Assembly: GCA_963734065.1 (NCBI GenBank) | Contig: CAVTFN010000004.1 | Coordinates: 1-64,000 of the forward strand | Reading direction: 5' to 3' | DNA length: 64,000 bases | DNA from: DATBLE01 sp963734065 | GTDB lineage: Bacteria; Actinomycetota; Thermoleophilia; Gaiellales; Gaiellaceae | Shown: piece by piece, positions 44,262 through 54,171 of the stretch | Layout of the letters: the number at the start of each line of letters is the position of its first letter | How positions within the stretch are numbered: position 1 is the stretch's first letter | Notes under the pieces: generated by a model | Databases searched by the model: none | What the model saw: the letters and a program-made list of their open reading frames with translations, nothing else | Told to the model about the DNA's origin: nothing | Program-made: the position numbers and the translations under genes

Positions 44262-45246
44262 GTGAGCCTGATCGTGACGGTCAGGAACGAGGCACACTCG
44301 ATCGACGCATTTCTCGACTCGCTGTTTCGGCAGTCGCGGCTCCCCGACGAGGTCGTCCTGGTCGACGGCGGCTCGATCGACGGGACAGTCAGCCGCATTC
44401 GGGGGCGCGCCCAGGACGAGCGGCGCATCCAATTGATCGAGGCTCCGCACGTGAATATCGCGGCGAGGGCAGGAACATCGCGATCGGCCACGCCCGCGGA
44501 CGCGTGATCGCGGCCGCGGACGCGGGAACTAGTCCTCGACCCGCATTGGCTCGAGCGACTCGTACGTCCGCTACTCGACCAAAAGAAGTGGGGGTCTCGT
44601 GCGGTTTCTACGAGCCCGGCGGCAGTGGCTGGCTCGAGCGAGCAATCAGCGTGGTGACCACGCCTCACATCTCCGAGATCAACCCGGCCGACTTCCTGCC
44701 CTCGAGCCGGTCGGTCGCATTTCTGCGGGATTGGTGGCAACGCGTCGGAGGGTACCCGGAATGGCTCCAGCCACTGCGAGGACCTTGTGTTCGACTTGGC
44801 GTTGCGCGATGCCGGCGCCAAATTCGTACTTCGTACCCGACGCACGCGTGACGTGGCGGGCACGTCAGACGCTTGGAGGATTCTTCCGTCAGTACTTCGC
44901 ATATTCGCGCGGTGACGGGCATGCGCGCCTTTGGACGCACAGGCATGCGATCCGCTACTCCGCATACATCGCCGGCGGGGGCCTGGCGCAAGGGCGGCAG
45001 CACGGGTCTCCCTTCGCCGAGGCTAGCGCTGGCCCGGGGTGGTGCTCCATTTCACCAAGCTTTCAGCGCAGCAGGCGAGGTGCATGCTTCGCGGCAGCGC
45101 GAGCGCGCAGTCACCTATGCACTCGTCCGGAGCTCGTTGTAGTGGGTGACGTCGCAAAGATGGTCGGCTATCCCATTGGGCGGGTTGAGCGTGCCCGCGC
45201 AAAGGCCCCGGAGCGTCTTCCCGAGCTGCTCCGCGACCGTGGCTGA
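44262..45246 (+). CDS. GT2 glycosyltransferase, multiply frameshifted
   Basis: From GTG 44262: SLIVTVRNEAHSIDAFLDSL, DEVVLVDGGSIDGTVSRI (GT-A nucleotide site), then after a break GRNIAIGHARGRVIAAADAG (catalytic metal Asp), VGVSCGFYEPGGSGWLERAI, CEDLVFDLALRDAGAKF and VTWRARQTLGGFFRQYFAYS. It ends in a membrane-type segment and MVGYPIGRVERARAKAPERL, stop 45246. Breaks lie near 44465, 44530, 44570, 44785, 44825 and 45005. Transfers a sugar to the growing lipid-linked unit. Confidence 0.72.
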
Positions 45247-45287
45247 CGGCTTGATCTTGGTGACGAGCTGGCCGGGCCAGCCGTAGG

Positions 45288-46310
45288 TTGCGGAGCTTGA
45301 CCGGGAGGCGCGAAGTGGCCTCAGGCCCCGCACGGACTATGTGGAGCTCGCGCATCGGCTCGGAGCAAGGTCATGGACGCGAATTACATGGCCGCAGCTC
45401 GTCCAGACCTGCGCGGATCGCAGCACGAATCGGCGGGCTCGCGCAGGGACAGATCGTCGAGGCACTTCTACGGGAGCAGCAGTGCAGTTGGGTCCTCGCC
45501 TGGGCTGACCATCTCGGGCTTTAGGCTTGCGGCGGCGTCGAAGCTTCTCCGGCGGCCATGAAGCTCATCATCGTTTCAGTCCGACTCGCGAACCCCGAAA
45601 AAACGGCTTCTGCTGGGACTCGCTTGCCCTCCACTCCCACATCGATGCGATCGTCAACTACAGCTCGGTGCAGCGAGATATCGGGATTGAATTAGGCGTG
45701 CCACCCGAGAAGCTCCACCTTCTGCTTCAGCCAGTTGACGAGGGTTCTGGCAGCCTGATGGGGAAAGCGAGCCGGACATGGTGTGCGCCGTCGGCTAGGA
45801 GGCCCGTGACTACCAAACGCTTCTCGCTGCAGTCGGGGCCTTCCGGTGCGCCTGGAGGTTGCGGTTGGAAGTCGGTTCTGTCCGACGCGCGTGATCGCGC
45901 GGGGGGGATCGACGCCGTCGATGCAACGCACGTAACGGTCCACCGCCAATTGCCTCACAGCGCTCTCCGCGATCTATATGCGCGGGCCCGCGTCGTCGTC
46001 GTCCCGCTCGAGGACGTCGACTATGACGCCGGCGTGACCGTGATCACAGAGGCGCTGGCGATGGCAAAGCCAGTATCGTCACGAGACCACGTGGCCAAGT
46101 TGACATAGTACGGAACAATGACGGATTCCTCGTGCCGCCGAGGACGCCGGTGCCCTCCGTCAGCAATCGAGCGCGTCTTGGCCGATCATGCAAGTCAAGT
46201 GATGGGCCAGGCAGGTCGGAGGCTGGTTTGCGAGCGGCACTCCCTCGAATCAATACGTCGGTAGCTTGCAAAGAGTCGTGGTCGGAACAGCGGTCCGCAA
46301 CAGGGGAGAT
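45288..46310 (+). pseudogene. Degraded or badly sequenced GT4 glycosyltransferase
   Basis: Fragments in changing frames join as RTDYVELAHRLGA, AQGQIVEALLREQQCSWVLA, WADHLGL, MKLIIVSVRLANPEKNGFCW, IDAIVNYSSVQRDIGIELGV, PPEKLHLLLQPVDE, ALRDLYARARVVVVPLEDVD, YDAGVTVITEALAMAKPV and NNDGFLVPPEDAGALRQAIE. These are consecutive parts of a GT4 enzyme with the PPEKLHLLLQPVDE and EALAMAKPV elements. At least eight shifts and a TAG near 45523 interrupt it. The left start and right end are approximate; a related stretch continues to TGA 46404. Sequence error is as likely as decay. Confidence 0.6.
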
Positions 46311-46410
46311 GCCTTTGGGGAGAGGTTGGTGAGGCAGTTCGACCGCGAGCTGCCGAGGCTGGTTCTCGACGTGCACGACGAGAGCTTCGCCTGGCCCGGT
46401 CACTGATCGG

Positions 46411-47065
46411 GCCATCCAAGGGGATCCGGACGCTACCTGGACGCGCATGAGATTCGGAAACTGCAACTCGGCGCCGGTTCGACCGTCCTCTCCGGCTGGT
46501 TGAACACTGACCGCGATCCTAGGGACCGCAGAGCGCCTATCTCGACACAGCCCATCGCTTTCCGCTTCCGGACGCATCGTTCGACTACGTCTTCAGCGAG
46601 CATCAGATCGAGCACCTCTCGTACAGAGAGGCCTCTTCATGCTGCCGAGTGTTACCGGATTCTCCGCCCAGGTGGACGGATCCGCATTGCGACGCCGGAT
46701 CTCGCGACGATCGCGGCGTTGCCGCGTCAGAACTGAACGATGCAGCGAAGCTATGTCCGGTGGGTAATCCAGACGTTCGTGCCGGACGCTCCTGGACAAC
46801 TATCTGCTTTCGTGATCAACAACGCCTTCCGTAATTGGGGCCACCGCTTCCTGTACGACGAGGCAACCCTCAGTCATGCGCTTCGCTGCGCAGGGTTCAC
46901 GGATATCCGCCGAGATCAGGTCGGCAGAGCGACGACGAGCGACTGCAGGGTCTGGAATCCCATGGCGTTTCCAACGGCGATGAGGCGATGACCCGATTCG
47001 AGACGATGGTGCTCGAGGCGGCCCGGCGTACCGCCGGCAATGAAAAAGCCCGGCGAGATGGCTAG
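46411..47065 (+). pseudogene. SAM-dependent methyltransferase, frameshifted
   Basis: Joined fragments give GRYLDAHEIRKLQLGAGSTV, LSGWLNTDRDP, FPLPDASFDYVFSEHQIEHL, ECYRILRPGGRIRIATPDLA, FRNWGHRFLYDEATLSHALR and CAGFTDIRRDQVG, ending RFETMVLEAARRTAGNEKAR. This is the class I methyltransferase type (COG4627-like) frequently found in glycan clusters. The KLQLGAG motif binds S-adenosylmethionine. Breaks occur near 46530, 46635, 46730 and 46940. No start codon can be fixed. The 270 bases after it up to the flippase hold no gene I can support. Confidence 0.6.
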
Positions 47066-47333
47066 AAGGGCCGGATCCGTCTATGTCGCGACGGCTATTG
47101 GCGTTCTGAGGCGATCAAGCTCCCCCGTCCCCCTCACTGGCTCGTGAGGAGCCGAGGCTGGCTCGAAATCTCTCCGCGGCCGCTTCCTGCCTTCCCGGTA
47201 TCCAAACTGGGTGGCCAAGTTCACCGCCCACGCTCACCCTTGTGACGCGGACCCCGCCAGCGGTGCCCGCACGTAGCAGTCGGCGCCCGCCGCACCCCTC
47301 TCGTTGGAGCCTGCCTTGACCGGCGCCAACACG

Positions 47334-48859
47334 ATGGCAGAGGCCAGGAGAAACGTCCCCTGGACGATGGCGACCTACATCGTGAACCGAGGGATCACGC
47401 TGGCCGTCACCATCATCCTCGCCCGCCTGCTCAGTCCTGCGGACTTCGGGCAGGTCGCACTGGCCCTGACGATCATGTTCATCTTCAATATCGCCAGCGG
47501 CCTCGGCCTCGCCAACGTACTTGTTACGGAGCGCGGCCTGAACAAGCGCGTCGCGGGGACGATCCTCACCTTGATGGTCGGGTCCGGAGCAATCGTTGCG
47601 CTCGTCGTGGTTGCGGTTGCGCCCGTCATGGCCGCGCTCTTCGACGAGCCCAACCTCAAAGGCATCCTGACCGCAGTCGCGCCGATTATCCTCATCACTT
47701 CGGTCACATGGTTTTACGACTCGCTGCTGCAACGGGAGCTGCGTTTTGGCCGGCGACTCGTCGCGTCGATCGCAGAGAACACTGCTTACGCTGCAGTCGC
47801 CCTGGGCCTGGCCGTCGGAGGAGCAGGCTACTGGAGCCTCGTCGGCGGCCAGCTCGCCGGAACGACCGCCGCGGCGGCAGTCTTCGCAGTCCTTGCGACG
47901 ATGAGACCACGGCCAGCCTTTCACGCTGCGATCGCCCGTCGTGCAGTCTCGTCCGGAAGAGGCTTTCTTTTGCAAACAGGCTTTGGTTTCGTTCAGCAGA
48001 ACGCAGACTTCATCATCGTCGGGAAGATGCTCGGCTCAACCCCACTTGGCCTCTACTCGGCCGCCTACCGAATCGGCGATCTTCCGTATTCCGCGATCGC
48101 CGACCCGGTCTCGCGCGTGACATTCCCGGCGTTCACGCGTTTGCATTGGGCAGGCAAAGCTGTGGGTGAGAATTTCGTCGGGCAACCCGTATCGTCATCT
48201 TTATCAGCGCCCCAATCGGGATTCTGGTGAGCGCGACGGCACACCCTTTCGTGGAGACGGTCCTGGGTGAAAAATGGCTGAAAATGGCCCCTGCTCTCGC
48301 CATCTTCGGCATCTGGGCGGTGATGCGATCGATCGAAGGAAGCATGGCCTGGTTTCTGAACTCGATTGGTCAGGCACACGTCGTAGGCGTTGTGTCGGCC
48401 GCACTGGTTGGGCCACTCGTAGGCGGGCTTGTGCTGGGAGCACTTGGCGGAATCACCGCCGTAGCCGCAGTGATCCTGGCGCACACACTCGCTCTTCTGA
48501 CGGTGCTCGGCGTGGCGATCCAGCGACATGCGGGAGTGACAGTGGCCGCACAACTGCTGGCCGCCCGCGGCGTGCTTGTTGCCTCGGCTGTGGCATGGCT
48601 CGTTGCCGCGGCAATCTCGCGGGGCTCGGAGTCAGCGGTCTCTCCGATCGTTGCGTTGTTCCTCGGCGCCTTCCTTGGCCTGGTGGCATACCTGATGGTC
48701 ATACAGATCGTCGACCGCCAATTGCTTCGCGATTCAATCGCACAGCTCAGGCAGATCCGTCGCAGTGCCTCGCTCACGCCGCCAGGGGCTTCGGTCGAGC
48801 CGGACCTCGGTACCGGCACGACCGGGCGTATACGCAGAGAACCACCTGATGTCGTCTGA
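47334..48859 (+). CDS. Wzx-type polysaccharide flippase, one frameshift
   Basis: About 508 residues from ATG 47334: NVPWTMATYIVNRGITLAVT, IILARLLSPADFGQVALALT, GFVQQNADFIIVGKMLGSTP, LGLYSAAYRIGDLPYSAIAD, then after a shift near 48172 RIVIFISAPIGILVSATAHP and FVETVLGEKWLKMAPALAIF, with six more helices. About 13 helices in all, of the MATE/MOP superfamily. It carries the undecaprenyl-linked repeat unit across the membrane to the Wzy polymerase. Its end overlaps the start of the acyltransferase gene. Confidence 0.88.
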
Positions 48860-49406
48860 CAGCAACCTGCGCGCTCACGCGGCCCGGTACAAGGGAGGCT
48901 TCGAGTATCTAATGCTCACGACCGTTGGTTTGATCCCCTCCCACGTCGCCCGTAAGGCCTTGTACAGGCTTTTTGGAATGAAGATCGATCGGTCCGCTTG
49001 GATCTACGCTCGCTGCGAGGTTCGCTCCCCTCGGGGCATCACCATCGGTGCAAACTCCGTGATCGGCATCGACGGGATACTCGACGGGCGTGGCGGGATC
49101 GCAATCGGTCGCAACGTTAATCTTTCGAGCGAGGTCGCCATCTGGACCGCTGATCACGACGTCAACCATCCACTGTTCCGGTTTCGAGCCGAGCCGGTCG
49201 TGATCGAAGACTTCGCGTGGCTGAGTTTCCGGGCGACGGTCCTCCCTGGTGTCACCATCGGCAGGGGGGGCGTTGTCGCCGCGGGGTCGGTGGTGACAAG
49301 GGATGTTCCCGCGCACGCAATCGTCGCCGGCATTCCCGCCAAGGTGATCGCAACGCGGACGGACGATCTGCGCTACACGCCTGCCAAGCCGCCACCCTTT
49401 CTCTAG
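48849..49406 (+). CDS. Hexapeptide-repeat acyltransferase (LbH type)
   Basis: 185 residues from ATG 48849 with the left-handed beta-helix repeats of O-acetyltransferases: GITIGANSVIGIDGILDGRG, GIAIGRNVNLSSEVAIWTAD, HDVNHPLFRFRAEPVVIEDF, RATVLPGVTIGRGGVVAAGS, VVTRDVPAHAIVAGIPAKVI. The His in ADHD is the catalytic base position. It probably adds an acetyl group to a sugar of the polymer. The gene reads cleanly. Confidence 0.88.
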   Translation: MSSDSNLRAHAARYKGGFEYLMLTTVGLIPSHVARKALYRLFGMKIDRSAWIYARCEVRSPRGITIGANSVIGIDGILDGRGGIAIGRNVNLSSEVAIWTADHDVNHPLFRFRAEPVVIEDFAWLSFRATVLPGVTIGRGGVVAAGSVVTRDVPAHAIVAGIPAKVIATRTDDLRYTPAKPPPFL

Positions 49407-49443
49407 CTTGGCTCCATTCTCGAGACTGAGGTCAGTCTCCCGG

Positions 49444-50337
49444 ATGACGATGGAAGAGTCGCCGGTCTTCATCGTAGGCGCGCCCCGCAGCGGAACCAGC
49501 CTGCTGTACCGCATTCTCCAGCGTCACAGTGCCTTTGAGCCAAGCAGGCTCAACCTGGAGGAGACCAACATCATCCAACACCTTTGGCGGCTCCCGTTCG
49601 TAAGAGGCCACCACCCGGCCAGTCTCTTTAACTACATGCTCGCTGACGAGGACGCTTATCACGCGTTCGTCGACACGATTCGACCTCTGCGCGTGCTGTC
49701 AACTGTGCTTTTGATCCCGAACGCAGTCCTTCGGAACGGCGCCGCATGGTGGTGGCGGAGCGTGAACCAGAGCGATCTTGTCCTTCGTGCCTACTTCTAC
49801 TTCGCCAAGCAAGCTCGCGGGTGCAATCGTCTAGTCGAGAAGACGCCGGAGAACTGGCGCTTCACGGATCGCCTTGTCGGAGCGTTCCCTCGTTGCCGCA
49901 TGCTTTATCTCTCGCGGCATCCGGTCGAACAGTTCGCTTCGTACCGCAGACGGCTGAGGGACGACCCGGAGGCGCGGTGGGCCGCGCTGAGTGTAGGTCG
50001 CTTCTGCTCTGACTACGAGAACTCGACCCAGCACGTGCTGAGGCTACGCGAGCGCGGATCCCCCCTTCTCATCCTGCGCTACGAGGAGCTCACGTCGCAG
50101 CCCGAGGAGACGTTCGGCCGCATCTGCGACTTTCTCGGCGTGCGCGTCGAACTGGACGCCCTCCGCGAGACAAATCCCGAACGGATCGAATGGAGTCCGG
50201 ATCCGCACCTGTTCGGCGAAATCACTCCGATGACGAAGCAGTGGCGAGACTTGGTAACGTCAGATGAAGCGGCCGAAATCGAGAAGCGCCTTTCGACCCT
50301 CATGCAGGCTCTGGGCTACAGTTCTATTTCGCGCTAG
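49444..50337 (+). CDS. Sulfotransferase
   Basis: 297 residues from ATG 49444 (ATG 49450 also possible). The PAPS 5'-phosphosulfate loop is FIVGAPRSGTSLLYRILQ near the N-terminus; the 3'-phosphate site is MLYLSRHPVEQFASYRRRLR. Between them is VEKTPENWRFTDRLVGAFP, and near the end LILRYEELTSQPEETFGRIC, all features of the Sulfotransfer_1/3 fold. It would transfer sulfate from PAPS to a hydroxyl on the glycan or a lipid. PAPS synthesis genes are not in the window. Confidence 0.87.
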   Translation: MTMEESPVFIVGAPRSGTSLLYRILQRHSAFEPSRLNLEETNIIQHLWRLPFVRGHHPASLFNYMLADEDAYHAFVDTIRPLRVLSTVLLIPNAVLRNGAAWWWRSVNQSDLVLRAYFYFAKQARGCNRLVEKTPENWRFTDRLVGAFPRCRMLYLSRHPVEQFASYRRRLRDDPEARWAALSVGRFCSDYENSTQHVLRLRERGSPLLILRYEELTSQPEETFGRICDFLGVRVELDALRETNPERIEWSPDPHLFGEITPMTKQWRDLVTSDEAAEIEKRLSTLMQALGYSSISR

Positions 50338-50347
50338 CGCTGGACTA

Positions 50348-51487
50348 TTAACTCATGACCGACCGGAGTATGCGCCGCACAGCGGCCGCGGAAATCGACC
50401 AATCGAGCCGGTCGCGCGCCTCGCAAAAGGAAGACTCGGCCAGCGCCATGTACTCGTCATAGTTTGCAAACAGGCGGTCCACGCATGCGCAATAGGCATC
50501 GACGTCTCCGAGCCGAAAGAGCTCTCCGTTCCGGCCGGGGCGAACAACCGTCGGAATACCGCCTGTGTCGGTAGCAAGACTCGGCACAGCATGCGCCCCG
50601 GCCTCGGCCAGAACGATCCCGAACGTCTCTGCTGCGGTCGGTAGGAGTAAGAAATGCGAGGCCGCGAAAAGCGAGTGGAGACGTGCCCGCCCAGCGGTCG
50701 TGTCCTGGTTGAAGAACCCTTCAACCTTGACATGACGCGGTAATGGCCGAGACGGTTGGGGCCGACAGCCCACGATCGACAGTGTCGTCGGGAGACCTCG
50801 ATCAATGAGTCCTTCCGCAACTGCCAGCGCGATCTCGCCGCCCTTTCGTCGCCAGTCTCGGCCCACGAAGAGAAGGCGGCACTCGCGCCGCGGTCGCGCT
50901 CGCGCGATTGCCCGAGCCTGATCGACATCAGCGGCACCTTTGAGATTGGCGCCGTACGGAACGACGTGAACGACAGAGGGATCCAAGCCGTACGTCCGCA
51001 TTGCCGATCCTGCCGCCCACTCCGACGAGAAGATCGCGGCAGCAGCGCGCGCGAAAAAGGACTTCTCCATCGAGTACCCGTCCCTCAAGGTCTCTCGGGC
51101 CAGTTGGGCGAACTCTGGATAGTAGCCGACAAGTCCGGCAAAGGTGGCGTCGGCCCAGATCGCGACCGGGAGCTCCGTTTCGAGATACGCGAGCGGGATT
51201 GCACCGGGCCCCAGCACCAGAGTTGCCGAGCTTTGGGCGATGCGCCGTGCCGCTTCCGCCGCATACTGTCGCGCGACTCGAGTGTTTCGATAGGGCTGGT
51301 ACGACTTGCGCATAGCCTTATAAAGCCGCCTCTTCAGCCCTTGACGCATTCGGTGCGGCTCGCGCACCAAGCCGATGGATTCGACGTCAGTACCGTCGCC
51401 TGCCAACGACCGCGCCATGTGGAATGTGGTTCCAGACCACGTGCTGACGTCGCGGTCATTAACGGTCGTGACGTATGCGACCTTCAT
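50348..51487 (-). CDS. GT4 glycosyltransferase
   Basis: 379 residues: KVAYVTTVNDRDVSTWSGTT at the N-terminus, a basic middle (KRRLYKAMRKSYQPYRNTRV), and a GT-B donor half with LLFVGRDWRRKGGEIALAVA, HFLLLPTAAETFGIVLAEAG (the EX7E motif) and VRPGRNGELFRLGDVDAYCA. It is on the opposite strand to the main operon, coupled by ATGA to the FkbM gene upstream. Donor and acceptor unknown. Confidence 0.88.
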   Translation of the reverse strand: MKVAYVTTVNDRDVSTWSGTTFHMARSLAGDGTDVESIGLVREPHRMRQGLKRRLYKAMRKSYQPYRNTRVARQYAAEAARRIAQSSATLVLGPGAIPLAYLETELPVAIWADATFAGLVGYYPEFAQLARETLRDGYSMEKSFFARAAAAIFSSEWAAGSAMRTYGLDPSVVHVVPYGANLKGAADVDQARAIARARPRRECRLLFVGRDWRRKGGEIALAVAEGLIDRGLPTTLSIVGCRPQPSRPLPRHVKVEGFFNQDTTAGRARLHSLFAASHFLLLPTAAETFGIVLAEAGAHAVPSLATDTGGIPTVVRPGRNGELFRLGDVDAYCACVDRLFANYDEYMALAESSFCEARDRLDWSISAAAVRRILRSVMS

Positions 51488-52419
51488 GCCAGTTGGTCGA
51501 GGAGCTCCTTCGCATTCCCTTTGACCGCGAGGTAGTCGGCACTCCTGGCGGTCGGACCTAGGTGGGCGACAGGTTGAATGCCGCCGCCGGGAACTATCTC
51601 CCAGAAGGACCCGTAGCCAAACTCTAGGAGCGGCTGCTGGACGTCTGACGGCGTCAGTGAACGATCAGCCAAGCATTCACCATTGACCTCGAACGCAATG
51701 ATGGGGGCGTCCGCAGCGCTCAACGTCGCTTCGCCACCGCGAAAGACGTCGAGCTCGTCCCCTTCGACGTCGACCTTCAAGAAGTCGACGCGGGTGATCG
51801 CTCTTTGAGCAACATACCGGTCGAGCGTCGTCACCCGGCTCTCGTGAGGCGAAGCATCTTCTCGGCCGAGGCGGGTAGAAGAGGCGTGACCCATTGGGAG
51901 ATCCGAGAACGTGTAGACCTCGAAGCTACCGATGTCCCGGCCGAGACCGGAGACGTTAAGTTCGACGATCGAATCGAGGCCGTTGAGCGCAATCGTGTCT
52001 GCAGCCAGGCTTGCGAACTGCGGTACTGGCTCGAAGGCATGCACCTGCCCAGACGTCCCGACCAGCTTCGCAAACAACGCCGAGTACCAGCCGTAGCTCG
52101 CGCCGACGTCGAATACGACGTCGCCCGACCTTATCAGCCTGTTGTAGACCCACGTGTTCGGCTCCTCGTAGACCCCGAAGAGGAAAGGCCAGATGAATGC
52201 TTCGTCTTTCTGAAGCCGAAGCTTCAGCCCGTGGCGGCACTGCGTGACTGTGCCGTGGGGAATCGCCCGGATGATCGATTCTGGCGGCCCGGGGTAAGGC
52301 CCACTGAGCGAGCCTCCCAGGAGGAGGCTCGACAGGCGTACTTGCCCCTTGCGGAATGGATAAAAGCGAAGAACGGGGCGTACGGCACGCACCCATGCGG
52401 TTTCGAAGGGTTGAGGCAC
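51484..52419 (-). CDS. FkbM-family methyltransferase
   Basis: 311 residues with the FkbM pattern: SGDVVFDVGASYGWYSALFA (SAM loop), VHAFEPVPQFASLAADTIAL, TTLDRYVAQRAITRVDFLKV, DVEGDELDVFRGGEATLS. These enzymes O-methylate sugars or polyketides. In this locus a sugar hydroxyl is the likely target. It lies seven bases downstream of the large membrane protein gene and is coupled to the GT4 gene that follows. Confidence 0.88.
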   Translation of the reverse strand: MPQPFETAWVRAVRPVLRFYPFRKGQVRLSSLLLGGSLSGPYPGPPESIIRAIPHGTVTQCRHGLKLRLQKDEAFIWPFLFGVYEEPNTWVYNRLIRSGDVVFDVGASYGWYSALFAKLVGTSGQVHAFEPVPQFASLAADTIALNGLDSIVELNVSGLGRDIGSFEVYTFSDLPMGHASSTRLGREDASPHESRVTTLDRYVAQRAITRVDFLKVDVEGDELDVFRGGEATLSAADAPIIAFEVNGECLADRSLTPSDVQQPLLEFGYGSFWEIVPGGGIQPVAHLGPTARSADYLAVKGNAKELLDQLA

Positions 52420-52425
52420 GGGTGG

Positions 52426-54156
52426 CTATTTTGCCAGCGGTTTCAGCGCAGTCTCGTTTGCCGCACCGTCGTGCGCCGGAGGACACAAGGTGTCGTTGCG
52501 ATAGAGGAATAGACGGCTCCGGCCAGCGACACCATACGGCCTGTAGCCGGCCGCTGCAATCAGGTAGAGGAGATGCTCGCCGAAATGCTCGGACGAGACG
52601 ACGTAGCAGTTCCTTGTCCGCGGGAACAGCCGGACAAGGTAGATACCCCGAGGCTGCGAGGATCGGGGCTGCAAGCCCTGCTCGTTGGCGGTTCCTGCAT
52701 AGTAGGTGCCGACCCACTCGAACCCCGCGTCGACTTCGTCCGGCCGCGCGCCGCCGCTCACCGCCGATTGAGCAAGATGCCACCGAGCGGCTGCGAAGCT
52801 GTAACTGTCGACAAGCGTGACAGCCGACAGAACGGCAAGGAACGCAACCGGCCCGACCAGCGCTAAGCGATTGACCCGCACCTGATGCGATCGACTCTCA
52901 GGCAGGAAGTCGAGCAGCAGGACTAGCAGGACGACAAGCAGCGGCCAAACGTAACGGTCTTCGATTCCGCCGCCCGTCGCCGCGCGAAGAACCAGGAGTC
53001 CGGTCTGGGCCAAGCCGAAGAGCAGGAGGAGCCGGCGACCGTTGTCTTGGGACCATGCCGACAGCGCACCACTTGTCCCTACTATCGTCAGTGCGTACGC
53101 AAGAAGACAGCCAGAACCGAGCGCCACAGCCACGATGATGCTCCACACCGGGGCCGGGAACAGCGTCTCCTGCTTGCCCGCGAGCAACCCTTCCCAGTCG
53201 GCTCCCGTGCGAGTGATAGTGGCGCCGAGGAGCAGATGGCTCTGCTTCTGCAGAGCCAGGCCGACAGCAGCTGCCGTCGCCGCTGCGAGCAGACCTACCC
53301 ACATCTGACCCCGCCTAGGGCGGAGCCGGGTCGCCATCACTGCTGTAACGGGTAGGCAGCCGAGCCCGAGCGTGAAGAATGCTTGTCCGAGTACGGACAT
53401 CGCATTCCCCGGCTGTTCAAGAGCAACTTGATGGACCGGCGATTGTAGTGACTGACGCCACACGTAAAAGGCGCCCGCTCCCAACGCGAATGCGCCAGCG
53501 ACAGCGATAACACTCGGCGCCGGCGGGAACCGTCGCAGCCCGTAGGCGGCCAGCACTGCCACGGGTGCGGCTACCGCGAATTCCCGCACCGTGAAACCGA
53601 AAAATCCAACGGCAACTGCGCTGAGCAGTAGTGCCAAGCCTTTCTTCGACCGGATTGCCTTCAAACCAAGAAACAAGCAACCCATTTCCGCTCCGAACGC
53701 GCATGTGTCCGTCATAAACGAAGTGGAGAGCAGGGCGAACGACGGAAATACGACAAGGATCCCGATGACGAGCAACGCCCGAGCACACACGAGCAGCTCA
53801 TGGGCAAGCGCATACGTGAGCGCCACCGCGCTGAACGCGGCGACGACTCCGAATCCCGACAGCGTGGCATTCGTCTTCCCGAACAGCGCGAGGAAGGGCT
53901 GAGCGGCGACGATCTGTCCCAGGAGTGTCACATCGTTCCAACCGGCAAGATGAAAATGGTGAGCGCGGGCGAAGTCCAGTGCGATCTTCCGGTACGCCCA
54001 GTCGTCTCCGCGCGGTAGCGCGAAAGCGTCCACCAGTAGCGCCACCGCAACGGCAGCCCCGATTGCGATCGCCGCGATCACACCCGCGATCACCCAACCG
54101 AACGGGTCGACTGACGCGCCTCGCGTTCGAGCGGGTCCGTTGCCAGAAATGACCAC
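52426..54156 (-). CDS. Large membrane protein, probable GT-C glycosyltransferase
   Basis: 576 residues with about 12 helices. The first outside loop contains ALPRGDDWAYRKIALDFARA, an acidic pair in the place where GT-C (PMT/ArnT-like, GT39/83) enzymes hold their catalytic Asp; a long C-terminal outside domain follows (FEWVGTYYAGTANEQGLQPR, then GIYLVRLFPRTRNCYVVSSE). Such enzymes use polyprenyl-phosphate sugars outside the membrane. Assignment is by topology and the DD motif only; no family match is certain. Confidence 0.6.
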   Translation of the reverse strand: MVISGNGPARTRGASVDPFGWVIAGVIAAIAIGAAVAVALLVDAFALPRGDDWAYRKIALDFARAHHFHLAGWNDVTLLGQIVAAQPFLALFGKTNATLSGFGVVAAFSAVALTYALAHELLVCARALLVIGILVVFPSFALLSTSFMTDTCAFGAEMGCLFLGLKAIRSKKGLALLLSAVAVGFFGFTVREFAVAAPVAVLAAYGLRRFPPAPSVIAVAGAFALGAGAFYVWRQSLQSPVHQVALEQPGNAMSVLGQAFFTLGLGCLPVTAVMATRLRPRRGQMWVGLLAAATAAAVGLALQKQSHLLLGATITRTGADWEGLLAGKQETLFPAPVWSIIVAVALGSGCLLAYALTIVGTSGALSAWSQDNGRRLLLLFGLAQTGLLVLRAATGGGIEDRYVWPLLVVLLVLLLDFLPESRSHQVRVNRLALVGPVAFLAVLSAVTLVDSYSFAAARWHLAQSAVSGGARPDEVDAGFEWVGTYYAGTANEQGLQPRSSQPRGIYLVRLFPRTRNCYVVSSEHFGEHLLYLIAAAGYRPYGVAGRSRLFLYRNDTLCPPAHDGAANETALKPLAK

Positions 54157-54171
54157 GGCGGTTGGGCGACT

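Noticed and set aside
45023..45355. Minus-strand frames at 45.0-45.4 kb as a separate gene
   Set aside because: The plus strand here carries recognisable parts of a GT2 C-terminus and a GT4 N-terminus; the minus frames show no family features.
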